In this document: in pieces, positions 16,775 to 26,386 of the stretch
How positions within the stretch are numbered: position 1 is the stretch's first letter
Layout of the letters: each line of letters opens with the position of its first letter
DNA from: Acidithiobacillus ferrivorans
GTDB taxonomy: Bacteria > Pseudomonadota > Gammaproteobacteria > Acidithiobacillales > Acidithiobacillaceae
Assembly: GCA_020723125.1 (NCBI GenBank)
Contig: DYJM01000004.1
Location: 1 to 54,232, forward strand
DNA length: 54,232 bases
Reading direction: 5' to 3'
The notes under the pieces: model-generated
The model's database searches: none
The model's input: the letters and a program-made list of their open reading frames with translations, nothing else
Told to the model about the DNA's origin: nothing
Translations under genes and position numbers: made by a program

Positions 16775-17602
16775 TTGTCTCCTGACGTTCTGGTAGATCC
16801 CCCAAGGCCAGGCATACGCTGGGCCTTGGGCGTTGAATATGATGGCAACGGGTTTTGCGGCTGGCAGCGTCAGTTGGGCCAGGCCAGCGTGCAGCAGTCT
16901 CTGGAGGAGGCCCTCAGTCGTCTGGCCGGGACGGCTATTCCGGTCACTGTGGCAGGGCGGACCGATACGGGCGTGCACGCGCTGTGCCAGGTGGTCCATT
17001 TTGACGCACCCGTGCAGCGTTCTGCGGAATCCTGGCTGCGCGCCACCAATACTTATCTTCCAGATGGCGTGGCAGTGCGCTGGGCGCAGCCGGTATCAGC
17101 GCATTTTCATGCCCGATTTTCGGCAACGGCCAGACGCTATCGCTACGTGATTTTAAATCGCCGGGAAAAATCGGCGTTGTGGCGTCATCACAGCGCCTGG
17201 GTGTACAGCCCGCTAGCCATTGAACCCATGCAGGTGGCGGCGGACTTGCTACTGGGTACCCATGATTTTTCTGCTTTTCGGGCTTCATCCTGTCAGGCCA
17301 ATAATCCTGTCCGCAGTTTACATCGCCTGACGGTCAGCCGGCGTGGTGACCTGATTAGCATTGACGCCGAAGCCAATGGATTTTTGCACCATATGGTGCG
17401 TAACCTTGCGGGCGTTTTGATAGCCATTGGCCGTGGTGATCACGCTCCACAATGGGCGGCGGAAGTCCTTGCCAGCCGGGATCGGTGTCGGGCGGGAGTG
17501 ACCGCCCCGCCGGGCGGTCTTTATTTTGTGGCACCACGCTATCCCGAAGAATTTGCATTACCGGTAGATGACGTAGATCCCGGTTTCCTGACCGGTACTT
17601 GA
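16775..17602 (+). CDS. truA: tRNA pseudouridine(38-40) synthase
   Basis: The enzyme converts U38-U40 of tRNA anticodon stems to pseudouridine. GRTDTGVHALCQVVHF contains the catalytic Asp. ARFSATARRYRY and FLHHMVRNLAGVLIAIG are further family blocks. The start is unclear. An ATG at 16730 overlaps fimV by 44 bases out of frame and adds residues unlike the family. A TTG at 16775, just after the fimV stop, leaves about 17 residues before the conserved ALGVEYDG, close to the usual length, so I chose it. A clear Shine-Dalgarno is absent. Confidence 0.93.
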   Translation: MSPDVLVDPPRPGIRWALGVEYDGNGFCGWQRQLGQASVQQSLEEALSRLAGTAIPVTVAGRTDTGVHALCQVVHFDAPVQRSAESWLRATNTYLPDGVAVRWAQPVSAHFHARFSATARRYRYVILNRREKSALWRHHSAWVYSPLAIEPMQVAADLLLGTHDFSAFRASSCQANNPVRSLHRLTVSRRGDLISIDAEANGFLHHMVRNLAGVLIAIGRGDHAPQWAAEVLASRDRCRAGVTAPPGGLYFVAPRYPEEFALPVDDVDPGFLTGT

Positions 17603-17729
17603 AGGCCCTTAAATCGAGCATCCAGGATTGATGCAGGTGTTTTGCAGTGATGTTGGCGCAGAAAGTATTTGTGCCGATGCTGTCATCCCGAGTCATGCTT
17701 TATCCCGATGGCAGTGTTAGAATGCGCTG

Positions 17730-18341
17730 ATGATACGGGTGAAAATTTGTGGCATAACGCATGTGGGGGATGCTCTGGCGGCGGCACGGGTTGGCGCAGA
17801 TGCCATTGGCCTGGTGTTTTATGAAAAGAGCCCGCGTGCGGTATCGGTTTCCCGGGCCCGCGAGATACTTCAGGCATTGCCCCCTTTTGTGAGTTCGGTC
17901 GGCTTATTTGTCAATGCGGAGGCATCTGCCATTGAACGGGTGCTGGATAGCTGTTCTCTGGATATTCTCCAGTTTCATGGTGATGAACCTCCTGATTTCT
18001 GTCGGTGTTTTGGCCGTCCCTATCTGAAAGCCTTGCGTGTCTCAGGAGAAGAAGACTTGCGCCGCCCGGTCGATGATTATTTTGACGCTCAGGGCTTGTT
18101 GCTGGATTGTGCGGTAGCTGGACACTGGGGTGGTTCCGGACAGAGCTTTGCCTGGTGGAAGCTGCCGGACTTGGGCAAGCCCCTGATTCTGGCGGGTGGT
18201 TTGCGTGCCGACAATGTGCAGGAAGCCATCCGCGTGGCTTGCCCCTATGCGGTGGATGTCAGCAGTGGCGTAGAGCAGTCGCCGGGTATCAAGGATCATG
18301 ACAAAATGGCGGAGTTTATGGCCCAACTGCAAGGGTTTTGA
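17730..18341 (+). CDS. trpF: Phosphoribosylanthranilate isomerase
   Basis: The 203-residue TIM-barrel enzyme catalyses the Amadori rearrangement in tryptophan synthesis. MIRVKICGITHVGDALAA carries the catalytic Cys7. Further family blocks are DAIGLVFYEKSPRAV, LQFHGDEPPDFC, LILAGGLRADNV and AVDVSSGVEQSPGIKD. It begins the trpF-trpB-trpA-accD-folC-cvpA-purF-metZ series. TAGAAT at 17717-17722 is a possible -10 in the 127-base gap, but no convincing -35 accompanies it. trpB follows 9 bases downstream. Confidence 0.96.
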   Translation: MIRVKICGITHVGDALAAARVGADAIGLVFYEKSPRAVSVSRAREILQALPPFVSSVGLFVNAEASAIERVLDSCSLDILQFHGDEPPDFCRCFGRPYLKALRVSGEEDLRRPVDDYFDAQGLLLDCAVAGHWGGSGQSFAWWKLPDLGKPLILAGGLRADNVQEAIRVACPYAVDVSSGVEQSPGIKDHDKMAEFMAQLQGF

Positions 18342-18350
18342 GGAGAGAGT

Positions 18351-19550
18351 ATGGACAATTACGAACTGCCGGATGCAATGGGGCATTATGGACCCTATGG
18401 CGGACGTTTTGTGGCGGAGACGCTGATTCCGGCACTGGATGAATTAAACCAGGCTTATCAGGAAGCTCAGGCTGATCCCGAGTTTCGCGCAGAATTACAC
18501 AGTGAGTTGCGGCAGTTTGTCGGGCGTCCCAATCCTCTGTACCACGCCGAGCGCATCTCCCGCAGGTTGGGTGGTGCCCAGATTTATTTGAAACGGGAAG
18601 ACCTGAATCATACGGGCGCGCACAAAATCAATAATGCCGTGGGACAGGCATTATTGGCCCGGCGCATGGGCAAGAAGCGGATCATTGCGGAAACGGGGGC
18701 AGGGCAGCATGGAGTGGCTACTGCCACGGTCGCCACCCGTTATGGCATGGAATGTCTGGTGTATATGGGTGAAGAAGACATCCAGCGGCAATCCAGCAAC
18801 GTTTACCGCATGCGTTTGCTGGGTGCCCAGGTGGCGGCCGTAAGCAGTGGCACCCGCACGCTGAAAGATGCCCTCAATGAAGCGCTGCGCGACTGGGTCA
18901 CCCATGTGGACAATACGTTTTATGTTATCGGCACCGTAGCGGGTCCTCATCCTTATCCTGCCATGGTCCGGGATTTTCATCGGGTTATTGGTGATGAAGC
19001 GCGGGCGCAGTGTCTGGAGCTGACCGGTCGCCTGCCGGACGTATGCGTAGCCTGTGTGGGCGGCGGCAGTAATGCCATCGGCCTGTTTTATCCCTTCATC
19101 AATGATCGGTCGGTGCGTCTGATCGGTGTGGAGGCGGGGGGGCTGGGCCTCAGCACCGGCCAGCATGCCGCACCTCTGACGACAGGGCGTCCGGGGGTGT
19201 TGCATGGTAATCGCACCTATCTCATGGAAGATGAAGACGGCCAGATTCTGCCAACCCACTCGATCTCGGCAGGGCTGGATTATCCGGGAGTGGGACCGGA
19301 GCACGCCTACCTCAAAGACATTGGTCGTGCTGAATATGTGGCAGCCACAGATCAGGAAGCCTTGCAGGCCTTTCACGAACTGTGCCGCACGGAAGGCATC
19401 ATTCCGGCTCTGGAGTCCTCCCATGCCCTGGCCCATGCCTTTGCCATCGCGCCCGGCATGCGTTCAGATCAGACCATTATCGTCAATTTATCGGGCCGGG
19501 GTGACAAGGATATTCACACGGTCGCGGCTCTGGAGGGTATTCATTTATGA
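18351..19550 (+). CDS. trpB: Tryptophan synthase beta chain
   Basis: The 399-residue PLP enzyme condenses indole with serine. The N-terminal [15 protein letters not shown], the PLP lysine in [30 protein letters not shown] and the phosphate-binding GGGSNAIG are all present. AGGAGAGAGT precedes the ATG. It forms the alpha2-beta2 complex with TrpA, whose start overlaps its stop by four bases. The protein appears complete. Confidence 0.97.
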   Translation: MDNYELPDAMGHYGPYGGRFVAETLIPALDELNQAYQEAQADPEFRAELHSELRQFVGRPNPLYHAERISRRLGGAQIYLKREDLNHTGAHKINNAVGQALLARRMGKKRIIAETGAGQHGVATATVATRYGMECLVYMGEEDIQRQSSNVYRMRLLGAQVAAVSSGTRTLKDALNEALRDWVTHVDNTFYVIGTVAGPHPYPAMVRDFHRVIGDEARAQCLELTGRLPDVCVACVGGGSNAIGLFYPFINDRSVRLIGVEAGGLGLSTGQHAAPLTTGRPGVLHGNRTYLMEDEDGQILPTHSISAGLDYPGVGPEHAYLKDIGRAEYVAATDQEALQAFHELCRTEGIIPALESSHALAHAFAIAPGMRSDQTIIVNLSGRGDKDIHTVAALEGIHL

Positions 19551-20362
19551 GTCGTCTATCGGCCATGTTCGCGCAGTTGCAGCAGAAAAATCGGGCGGCC
19601 CTTATCCCTTTTATCACTGCCGGCGATCCTTCCCTGACGGCAACGGTGCCCCTCATGCATGCCCTGGTAGAATCGGGAGCGGATGCGATTGAGTTGGGCA
19701 TGCCTTTTTCCGATCCCATGGCAGATGGACCCAGTATTCAGCGGGCCAGTGAGCGCGCCCTTGGGCGTGGCGTCAAGTTGCGGATGGTCCTGGAATGGGT
19801 CCGCGAATTCCGACGCAGCAATCGACAGACGCCGGTCATTCTCATGGGTTATCTGAATCCGCTGGAAGCCATGGGTATGGCGACCTTTGCGGAGTTGGCG
19901 GCAGAGGCGGGCGTGGATGGGGTCATCATTGTCGATCTCACCCCCGACGAGGGCCACGAGGAATCTGCTCTGCTCAAGGCCAGTGGCGTGGATCCCATTT
20001 TTCTGCTGGCTCCCACCAGTGGCGCGGCGCGGGTGCGGACGGTCCGCGAACTGGGCAGCGGTTTTGTTTATTATGTTTCCTTGCGGGGCATTACCGGAGC
20101 CACCCAGTCGGACTGGCCCGAAGTTTTGCAGCGTGTTGGTGAATTGCGCCGGGAATTGGCGCTGCCAGTAGCCATCGGTTTTGGAATTCGTGATGCCGAC
20201 ACAGCAGCACGGGTTGCCCAAGGTGCGGATGCCGTAGTGGTTGGCAGTGCCCTGGTCGAACAACTGGCCGATTGCAGCAATGATCAGGCAGCCGTTCAGG
20301 TAGTCAAAAACTTCATTCAAGCGTTGGCGAGTGCCGTACAAAAACCCCGGAGTATGCAATGA
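19547..20362 (+). CDS. trpA: Tryptophan synthase alpha chain
   Basis: The 271-residue TIM-barrel subunit cleaves indole-3-glycerol phosphate and channels indole to TrpB. The catalytic Glu lies in [27 protein letters not shown], and the catalytic Asp in [25 protein letters not shown] and [27 protein letters not shown] follow. It is coupled at both ends: ATGA with trpB upstream and ATGA with accD downstream. That links tryptophan and fatty-acid genes on one mRNA. Confidence 0.97.
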   Translation: MSRLSAMFAQLQQKNRAALIPFITAGDPSLTATVPLMHALVESGADAIELGMPFSDPMADGPSIQRASERALGRGVKLRMVLEWVREFRRSNRQTPVILMGYLNPLEAMGMATFAELAAEAGVDGVIIVDLTPDEGHEESALLKASGVDPIFLLAPTSGAARVRTVRELGSGFVYYVSLRGITGATQSDWPEVLQRVGELRRELALPVAIGFGIRDADTAARVAQGADAVVVGSALVEQLADCSNDQAAVQVVKNFIQALASAVQKPRSMQ

Positions 20363-21243
20363 GCTGGTTCGACCGGGTATTACCCCCAAAAATCAAGAAA
20401 AACCCCAATCCGGAGCAGCAGGCGGCGGAAAACAAGCGCACGGTACCCGAGGGACTCTGGTCCAAGTGCCCCACCTGCCAAACGGTTTTGTATCGCACCG
20501 AGCTGGAAGAAAACCTGTTTGTCTGTCCCAATTGCGGTCATCATCAGCGCATCACGGCCCGGCAGCGTCTGGATTTTTTCCTGGATGCAGAACCGCGCCT
20601 GGAAATTGCCAGGGAATATGTCCCCGTTGATCCCCTGCGTTTCAAAGATCAGAAGCGCTACAAGGAGCGTTTGCAGGAAGCCCAGACCAAGACCGGTGAA
20701 AAAGATGCTTTGGTAGTCATGCGCGGCCTGCTGCATGGGCGTCCGGTAGTTGCTGCCGCTTTTGCCTTTGAATTCATGGGGGGGAGCATGGGTTCGGTGG
20801 TCGGCGCCCGTTTTGCCCGGGCCGCAGAAACCGCCCTGGTAGATCGTTGTCCATTGGTCTGTTTTTCGGCCAGTGGCGGTGCCCGGATGCAGGAAGGTCT
20901 GCTGTCATTGATGCAGATGGCCAAAACCTCGGCAGCCGTTGAACGCCTGGCCAAGGCCGGACTGCCTTTTATTTCGGTGCTGACGGACCCCACCATGGGC
21001 GGGGTTTCTGCCAGCCTCGCGACGCTGGGCGACGTGCTGATTGCCGAGCCCAAGGCCCTCATTGGCTTTGCGGGGCCACGCGTCATCGAACAGACGATCC
21101 GCGAAAAGCTGCCGCTTGGTTTTCAGCGTTCGGAGTATTTGCTGGAACACGGGGCTATTGATCAGATTGTGGATCGCCGCCAGTTGCGCACGGTGATCGG
21201 TGAAATACTGGGAATGCTGACCCAGTCCAGCAGCAATCCCTAG
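20359..21243 (+). CDS. accD: Acetyl-CoA carboxylase carboxyltransferase beta subunit
   Basis: The 294-residue protein has the N-terminal four-cysteine zinc ribbon (Cys37, Cys40, Cys56, Cys59) seen in AccD and a crotonase-like carboxyltransferase core. The core shows [46 protein letters not shown] and [14 protein letters not shown]. With AccA it makes malonyl-CoA. It overlaps trpA by four bases. folC starts nine bases after its stop, behind the AGGAG shared with the stop region. Confidence 0.97.
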   Translation: MSWFDRVLPPKIKKNPNPEQQAAENKRTVPEGLWSKCPTCQTVLYRTELEENLFVCPNCGHHQRITARQRLDFFLDAEPRLEIAREYVPVDPLRFKDQKRYKERLQEAQTKTGEKDALVVMRGLLHGRPVVAAAFAFEFMGGSMGSVVGARFARAAETALVDRCPLVCFSASGGARMQEGLLSLMQMAKTSAAVERLAKAGLPFISVLTDPTMGGVSASLATLGDVLIAEPKALIGFAGPRVIEQTIREKLPLGFQRSEYLLEHGAIDQIVDRRQLRTVIGEILGMLTQSSSNP

Positions 21244-21252
21244 GAGCTGGTT

Positions 21253-22545
21253 GTGCCGCAGAACAGGGCGTTGACGGATGCCCTCAGCGATCAGGTGATG
21301 CGCATGGCCGGCCCGCCGGAACGGATTGTCCTGGGTCTGGAGCGTATGCGCACGGCCATGGCTTTGCTGGATTTGCCAGCGCGTTTGCCGATGCCGGTCA
21401 TTACCGTGGCCGGTACCAATGGCAAGGGTTCTACGGTGGCTTGTCTGGAGACTTTTTATCGACAGGCCGGTTACCGGGTTGCCGCCTATACCAGTCCGCA
21501 TATCTGGTCGTTTAACGAGCGTCTGCGGCTGAATGGCATATCTGCGCCAAGATCTGACTGGGAAGCTGCACTGGATGACATTGCGGCAGTGACCGGAAAC
21601 ATTGCCCTGACCTTTTTTGAAATCACGACTCTGGCGGCTGTGCGGATTCTCTGTGCGGCGCAGGTGGATCTGGCCATATTGGAGGTCGGACTGGGTGGGC
21701 GACTGGATGCTGTCAACGCTTTTGATCCGGACTGCACTGTGCTGACTACGGTAGACCTGGATCATCAGGAATGGCTGGGACCGGATCGACTGTCCATCGG
21801 TCGGGAAAAATCCGGAATCTTTCGGCCCAATGTGCCGGCTCTCTACGGGGATGCTGCAAATCCCTGTGCCTCCGTGCTGGAAACAGCAGCGCAGCATCAG
21901 GTGCCATTACAATTGCTCGGTCGGGATTTTCATTTTGATGTGCAGGCCCGCCGTTGGTGGGGATTTGGTCAGACCCTGGCGATGCCGGAACCACTCTGGC
22001 CCGCTGCCGCACAATGGCAGAATCTAGCCCTCGCCCTGGCCGCCGTCTGGTTTTTGCAAAAAAAATTACCCGTTCCAAATGCCGCATTGAGCCATTGGTC
22101 AATCCGGCCAGATTTGCCGGGCAGGGCACAGATGTTACGGCCTTGGGGAGAAAACGGTCCGCGTCTGATTGTCGATGTCGCCCACAATCCTCAGGCAGTG
22201 GCACAATTGGCAACGCTGTTGCAGGGCCAGGGCGGGCGCTGCCATGCCGTAGTGGCCATGCTTGCCGATAAAGACATTGCAGGTACCCTGAAAAACTTGC
22301 TCAGGCTTGTGGAAGTCTGGCATGTTCTGGATATAACCGATACGCCACGTGCCGCCAGTGCTGCCAGTCTGCAGAAATGTTTGTGGGAAATGGGCGCTGC
22401 TCATGTGGAAATTGAGGAAAACATGCAAACCGCTCTTGATACACTGGGTTCCGTTTTGACTGCCGATGACAGCATTGTCTGCTTCGGATCATTTCATCTG
22501 GTCAAGCAGTTGCCCCGGCAATGGCTGGAAGGTATCAGCGTGTGA
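21253..22545 (+). CDS. folC: Bifunctional folylpolyglutamate/dihydrofolate synthase
   Basis: The 430-residue Mur-ligase-family enzyme adds glutamate to folates. The P-loop GTNGKGS is at 54-60. YTSPHIWSFNERLRLNG and LDAVNAFDPDCTVLTTVDLDHQEWLG are typical central blocks, and VDVAHNPQAVAQL marks the C-terminal domain. Translation starts at GTG, with AGGAG eight bases upstream. Its TGA overlaps the GTG start of cvpA (GTGA). Confidence 0.95.
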   Translation: MPQNRALTDALSDQVMRMAGPPERIVLGLERMRTAMALLDLPARLPMPVITVAGTNGKGSTVACLETFYRQAGYRVAAYTSPHIWSFNERLRLNGISAPRSDWEAALDDIAAVTGNIALTFFEITTLAAVRILCAAQVDLAILEVGLGGRLDAVNAFDPDCTVLTTVDLDHQEWLGPDRLSIGREKSGIFRPNVPALYGDAANPCASVLETAAQHQVPLQLLGRDFHFDVQARRWWGFGQTLAMPEPLWPAAAQWQNLALALAAVWFLQKKLPVPNAALSHWSIRPDLPGRAQMLRPWGENGPRLIVDVAHNPQAVAQLATLLQGQGGRCHAVVAMLADKDIAGTLKNLLRLVEVWHVLDITDTPRAASAASLQKCLWEMGAAHVEIEENMQTALDTLGSVLTADDSIVCFGSFHLVKQLPRQWLEGISV

Positions 22546-23039
22546 ATTACTGGCTGGATATTGTCGTGGTCGGACTGGTCGTGTTATCCGCCCTGTGGGG
22601 ACTGTTTCGGGGCATGGTTCGCGAATTTTTTTCACTGGCTGCCTGGCTTGGCGGATTTTATGTAGCCTGGACCTGGGGAGGGAGCTGGCTGGCGCCCCAG
22701 TTGTCCCATGACATTCCTGTCGGATGGCGAGTACCCTTAGCCTCTTTTATCCTGTTTTTTGCCTGTCTGGTAGTTGGAACCCTGTGCGCTTTTGTGGTGC
22801 GTAAGTTATTATACGGCATTGGCTTTGGAGCCACCGACCGGTTTCTCGGCACTTTTTTCGGATTCCTGCGGGGCTTGGTGCTGATCGCCATTCTGGTCAC
22901 ATTGGTACAATCTTCAGATTTGTCCCATGAGTCCTGGTGGAAAAACTCCTGGCTGGCGCAGGAGCCCATAAAACACTGGTCACAATCGTTGACGGCGCCA
23001 GCCGTGTCCTATTTGGAGTCGCAGAAAATTGCACACTGA
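22542..23039 (+). CDS. cvpA: CvpA-family inner-membrane protein
   Basis: I choose GTG at 22542 because it overlaps the folC stop and has GGAAGG nine bases upstream. The 165-residue product has four hydrophobic segments (about 4-22, 28-46, 62-82 and 98-120). It shows the family signature GLFRGMVREFFSLAAWLGGFYVAW and a GIGFGATDRFLGTFFGFLRG loop. CvpA proteins affect colicin V production and envelope stress. The biochemical role is unknown. Its place directly before purF is the usual one. Confidence 0.9.
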   Translation: MNYWLDIVVVGLVVLSALWGLFRGMVREFFSLAAWLGGFYVAWTWGGSWLAPQLSHDIPVGWRVPLASFILFFACLVVGTLCAFVVRKLLYGIGFGATDRFLGTFFGFLRGLVLIAILVTLVQSSDLSHESWWKNSWLAQEPIKHWSQSLTAPAVSYLESQKIAH

Positions 23040-23055
23040 ACGTTGGGAAGAACAA

Positions 23056-24474
23056 TTGATAGAAGATGATCATTTCCATGATGAATGTGGAGTGATCGGC
23101 GTTTTCGGGCATCCGGAAGCCGCCAATCTGACTTATCTGGGGCTTTACGCCCTGCAGCATCGTGGTCAGGAATCTGCCGGTATTGTTTCGGAAGATCAGG
23201 GCAAGCTCTTTGTCCAGCGCGGTATGGGACGGGTGGCGGATGTGTTTGGTCTGGAACAGATCAGTAAACTGCCCGGCGAACAGGCCATTGGCCATGTGCG
23301 TTATTCCACGGCGGGCGGTTCTGTGCTCAGGAATACCCAGCCGATTTTTATCAATTACCGGCACGGTGCTTTTGCCGTCGGGCATAATGGTAATCTGGTC
23401 AATGCGGATGAATTACGCCTTCGTCTGGAACAGGAAGGCGCTATTTTCCATACGGATATGGACACGGAAGTCATCGTCCACCTGCTGGCGCGAGTCCCCG
23501 GAGCAGACCCCGGAACCCGCCTGACGGCAGCCCTGAAGCAGGTTTCGGGTGCCTATTCCCTGGTCTGCCTGACCGAAACCCGCCTGATCGGTGTGCGCGA
23601 TCCCATGGGCTTCCGCCCCCTGGTACTGGGGCGTCTGATTGATTCCGGGGGGTTTGTGCTGGCTTCCGAAACCTGCGCCCTGGATTTGATGGGTGCTGAA
23701 TTTGTCCGGGATATTGAGCCCGGCGAACTCATCATTATTTCCAAGGAGGGCATTGAAAGCCGCAAGCCATTTGCCCCCGCCGAACGCAGGATGTGTGTGT
23801 TTGAATATATTTATTTTGCGCGACCCGATAGTGTTCTGGATGGCACCCATGTGTATACAGCCCGTAAGCGGATTGGCAGGGCCCTTGCCCATCTGCACCC
23901 GCGTGAGGCCGATTTGGTGGTACCCGTACCGGACTCGGGTGTCGCTGCGGCCATGGGTTATGCAGAAGCTTCCGGTCTCCCCTTTGAACTGGGCCTGATC
24001 CGTAATCATTATGTCGGCCGCACCTTTATCCTGCCCGCCCAGCGTGGTCGCGATTTTGGCGTCAAGGTCAAGCTCAATGCCCAACCCAATATTCTCCGGG
24101 GTAAACGTGTCATTCTGGTGGATGACTCGATTGTGCGCGGCACCACCAGCGCCAAAATTGTCAATCTGGTGCGCGCTGCCGGGGCGCGTGAAGTGCATTT
24201 TCTGGTCAGTTCACCACCGACGACGGGGCCCTGTTATTACGGCATTGATACTCCGGACCGCTCCCAGTTGATTGCTGCCCAGCATAGTATTGAGGAAGTG
24301 CGTAAAATCATCGGGGCGGACAGTTTGGGCTATATCAGTCTGGATGCCCTCTACGAAGCGGTAGGTGCGCGCAGCCAGGGATTTTGTGATGCCTGTTTCA
24401 GTGACGACTATCCCTTGCCTACCCCTGAAGGGCATGGCTCCCGTCAGTTGCACCTGCTCAAGGAGGTGAAATGA
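23056..24474 (+). CDS. purF: Amidophosphoribosyltransferase, Fe-S and propeptide type
   Basis: The enzyme makes 5-phosphoribosylamine, the first step of purine synthesis. I favour TTG at 23056 (GGGAAG upstream). It gives a 10-residue propeptide before the catalytic cysteine of DECGVIGVFG, close to the 11-residue propeptide of Bacillus PurF. TTG at 23029 is an alternative that would overlap cvpA by 11 bases. HRGQESAG and the PRPP motif VILVDDSIVRGTTS are present. Cysteines in RRMCVFEYIYFARPDS, TTGPCYYGID and GFCDACFSDDYP match the [4Fe-4S] ligands of the Bacillus-type enzyme, unlike cluster-free E. coli PurF. Confidence 0.95.
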   Translation: MIEDDHFHDECGVIGVFGHPEAANLTYLGLYALQHRGQESAGIVSEDQGKLFVQRGMGRVADVFGLEQISKLPGEQAIGHVRYSTAGGSVLRNTQPIFINYRHGAFAVGHNGNLVNADELRLRLEQEGAIFHTDMDTEVIVHLLARVPGADPGTRLTAALKQVSGAYSLVCLTETRLIGVRDPMGFRPLVLGRLIDSGGFVLASETCALDLMGAEFVRDIEPGELIIISKEGIESRKPFAPAERRMCVFEYIYFARPDSVLDGTHVYTARKRIGRALAHLHPREADLVVPVPDSGVAAAMGYAEASGLPFELGLIRNHYVGRTFILPAQRGRDFGVKVKLNAQPNILRGKRVILVDDSIVRGTTSAKIVNLVRAAGAREVHFLVSSPPTTGPCYYGIDTPDRSQLIAAQHSIEEVRKIIGADSLGYISLDALYEAVGARSQGFCDACFSDDYPLPTPEGHGSRQLHLLKEVK

Positions 24475-25688
24475 GTTCAGAAAATCAGGATGCGGATTGG
24501 ACGGCGCAATTGCGTCCGGAAACCCTCGCCATTCGTTCGGGCATTCACCGTACCCAGGAACAGGAACATAGCGAAGCCATTTTTCCGACTTCCAGTTTTG
24601 TATTTGCCTCTGCAGAGGAAGCCGCCGAGCGTTTCGCCGGACGAGTCCCGGGAAATATTTACGCACGCTTTACCAATCCGACGGTGCGCACTTTTGAAGA
24701 ACGCCTGGCCGCTCTGGAAGGCGCTGAGGCTTGTGTAGCGACCGCTTCAGGGATGGCCGCCTGCATGACGGCCTTCATGGGGTTATTGAAGGCTGGCGAT
24801 CATATTGTCGCATCGCGTTCCATTTTCGGTACGACGGTACAGTTTCTCAGCAGCATTCTCGGACGTTTCGGGGTGGAAACCACCTTTGTGCCCCTGGCGG
24901 ATCTGGAGGCCTGGAAAGCCGCCATGCGTCCGGAAACCCGCCTGCTGTTTCTGGAAACCCCTTCCAATCCCTTGACGGAAATTGGCGATATGACCGCTTT
25001 GGCTGATCTGGCGCATCAACACGACGCCTGGCTGGTGGTGGATAATTGTTTCTGTACGCCGATCCTTCAGCAACCTCTGCGCTTTGGGGCCGATCTGGTG
25101 TTACATTCTGCCACCAAATACCTGGACGGGCAGGGCCGGACTTTGGGCGGTGCCGTGTGCGGCAGTAACGCCCTGTTGAATAATGGCCCCCGCAATTTTG
25201 TGCGCACCGCCGGCCCCAGCCTGAGTCCCTTTAATGCCTGGGTGCAGCTTAAGGGACTGGAAACGCTGGCTTTGCGCATGGACAAGCATTGTCAGAACGC
25301 CCAGCAAATTGCTGAGTGGCTGGTGAGCCGTCCGGAAGTGGAAAAAGTGTATTTTCCAGGCCTGAAAACCCATCCGCAATATGCCTTGGCCACGCAGCAA
25401 CAAAAACGTCCGGGTGCCATCCTCTCCTTTGACTTGAAAGGTGGGCAGGCGGCAGCCTGGGCTTTCGTCAATGGCCTGCGCCTGCTTTCCCTGACCGCCA
25501 ACCTGGGGGATGCCAAAAGCACCATCACCCATCCGGCCAGCACAACCCATAGCCGGGTCAGTCCTGAAGCCCGGGCTGCTGCCGGCGTTGGCGATGGTTT
25601 GCTGCGCATCAGTGTCGGTCTGGAGCATGTCGATGATCTAACGGAAGATTTGCAAAGGGGTTTTGCGGCCGCAAATAGCGCTGTCTGA
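24471..25688 (+). CDS. metZ: O-succinylhomoserine sulfhydrylase
   Basis: The 405-residue Cys/Met-metabolism PLP enzyme has the cofactor lysine at Lys216 (HSATKYLDGQGR), RFTNPTVRTFEERLAALEGAEA, and SLGD-like LTANLGDAKSTITHPASTTH. It uses sulfide and an acylated homoserine to make homocysteine directly. The short motif details and position after purF fit MetZ rather than MetB or MetY, though specificity for succinyl over acetyl esters cannot be read here. The start overlaps the purF stop (ATGA), behind AAGGAGG. Confidence 0.92.
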   Translation: MSSENQDADWTAQLRPETLAIRSGIHRTQEQEHSEAIFPTSSFVFASAEEAAERFAGRVPGNIYARFTNPTVRTFEERLAALEGAEACVATASGMAACMTAFMGLLKAGDHIVASRSIFGTTVQFLSSILGRFGVETTFVPLADLEAWKAAMRPETRLLFLETPSNPLTEIGDMTALADLAHQHDAWLVVDNCFCTPILQQPLRFGADLVLHSATKYLDGQGRTLGGAVCGSNALLNNGPRNFVRTAGPSLSPFNAWVQLKGLETLALRMDKHCQNAQQIAEWLVSRPEVEKVYFPGLKTHPQYALATQQQKRPGAILSFDLKGGQAAAWAFVNGLRLLSLTANLGDAKSTITHPASTTHSRVSPEARAAAGVGDGLLRISVGLEHVDDLTEDLQRGFAAANSAV

Positions 25689-25751
25689 TTTGCGCTATGC
25701 TGTGTTTACAGAGAGTTGTTTCCCTATCATTAAACTGACGGAGAGAAAGAG

Positions 25752-26345
25752 ATGACAAGATTCCGCGCCTTACAACGTCATGGCCTCCAGCCGGATACCC
25801 GCATTTGTGTGTTTGATAATGGTTTGCCCCTGAGTCTCAAGCCGGAAGACTCCGCGCTGAATAGTATGACGGATCTGCGCCGCGTCCCGGCCGCATCCAC
25901 CAAGCCGGAGTCCACTATTGATCAGGCCATGCAGCGCATGATTCATGTGGGCGTACGCCTGTTATTTGTTCTGGATGATTTGGGGACCCTGGTCGGATTG
26001 ATTACGGCTCGGGACATCATGGGTGAAAAGCCGGTTCGGCTGGCTGCAGAAGACCATATCGCTCGTGATGACATCAAGGTCCAGAACATCATGGTGCCCC
26101 TAGGACAAATTGATGTGCTGGATTTTTCCGAGGTAGAACGCTCCACTGTAGGGGATATTGTCCTCACCTTGCGCAAGGCCGGTCGTCAGCATGCCCTGGT
26201 GCGTGAAGAAACCACGCATGGATTTGAAATACGTGGAATTTTTTCCATCAGCCAGATTGCCCGGCAGTTGGGTGTAACCCTGCCAAGTAATGGTGTGGTA
26301 CAAAGCTTTGCGGGTTTGGAGCAACTCATCGCCAGTGATGACTAA
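25752..26345 (+). CDS. Two-CBS-domain protein
   Basis: The 197-residue soluble protein has two CBS modules (about 45-105 and 112-185), recognised by STIDQAMQRMIHVGVRLLFVLDDLGTLVGLITARDIMG and the second repeat ending EIRGIFSISQIARQLG. CBS pairs bind adenine nucleotides or SAM and act as sensors. GGAGAGAAAGAG precedes the ATG. The next gene encodes a membrane CBS/CorC protein, but the two are not obviously co-dependent. Partner and ligand are unknown. Confidence 0.85.
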   Translation: MTRFRALQRHGLQPDTRICVFDNGLPLSLKPEDSALNSMTDLRRVPAASTKPESTIDQAMQRMIHVGVRLLFVLDDLGTLVGLITARDIMGEKPVRLAAEDHIARDDIKVQNIMVPLGQIDVLDFSEVERSTVGDIVLTLRKAGRQHALVREETTHGFEIRGIFSISQIARQLGVTLPSNGVVQSFAGLEQLIASDD

Positions 26346-26386
26346 ACACATTCCGAGCAAAGTGCTGCAGGTGGGGGTCTGCCCCG

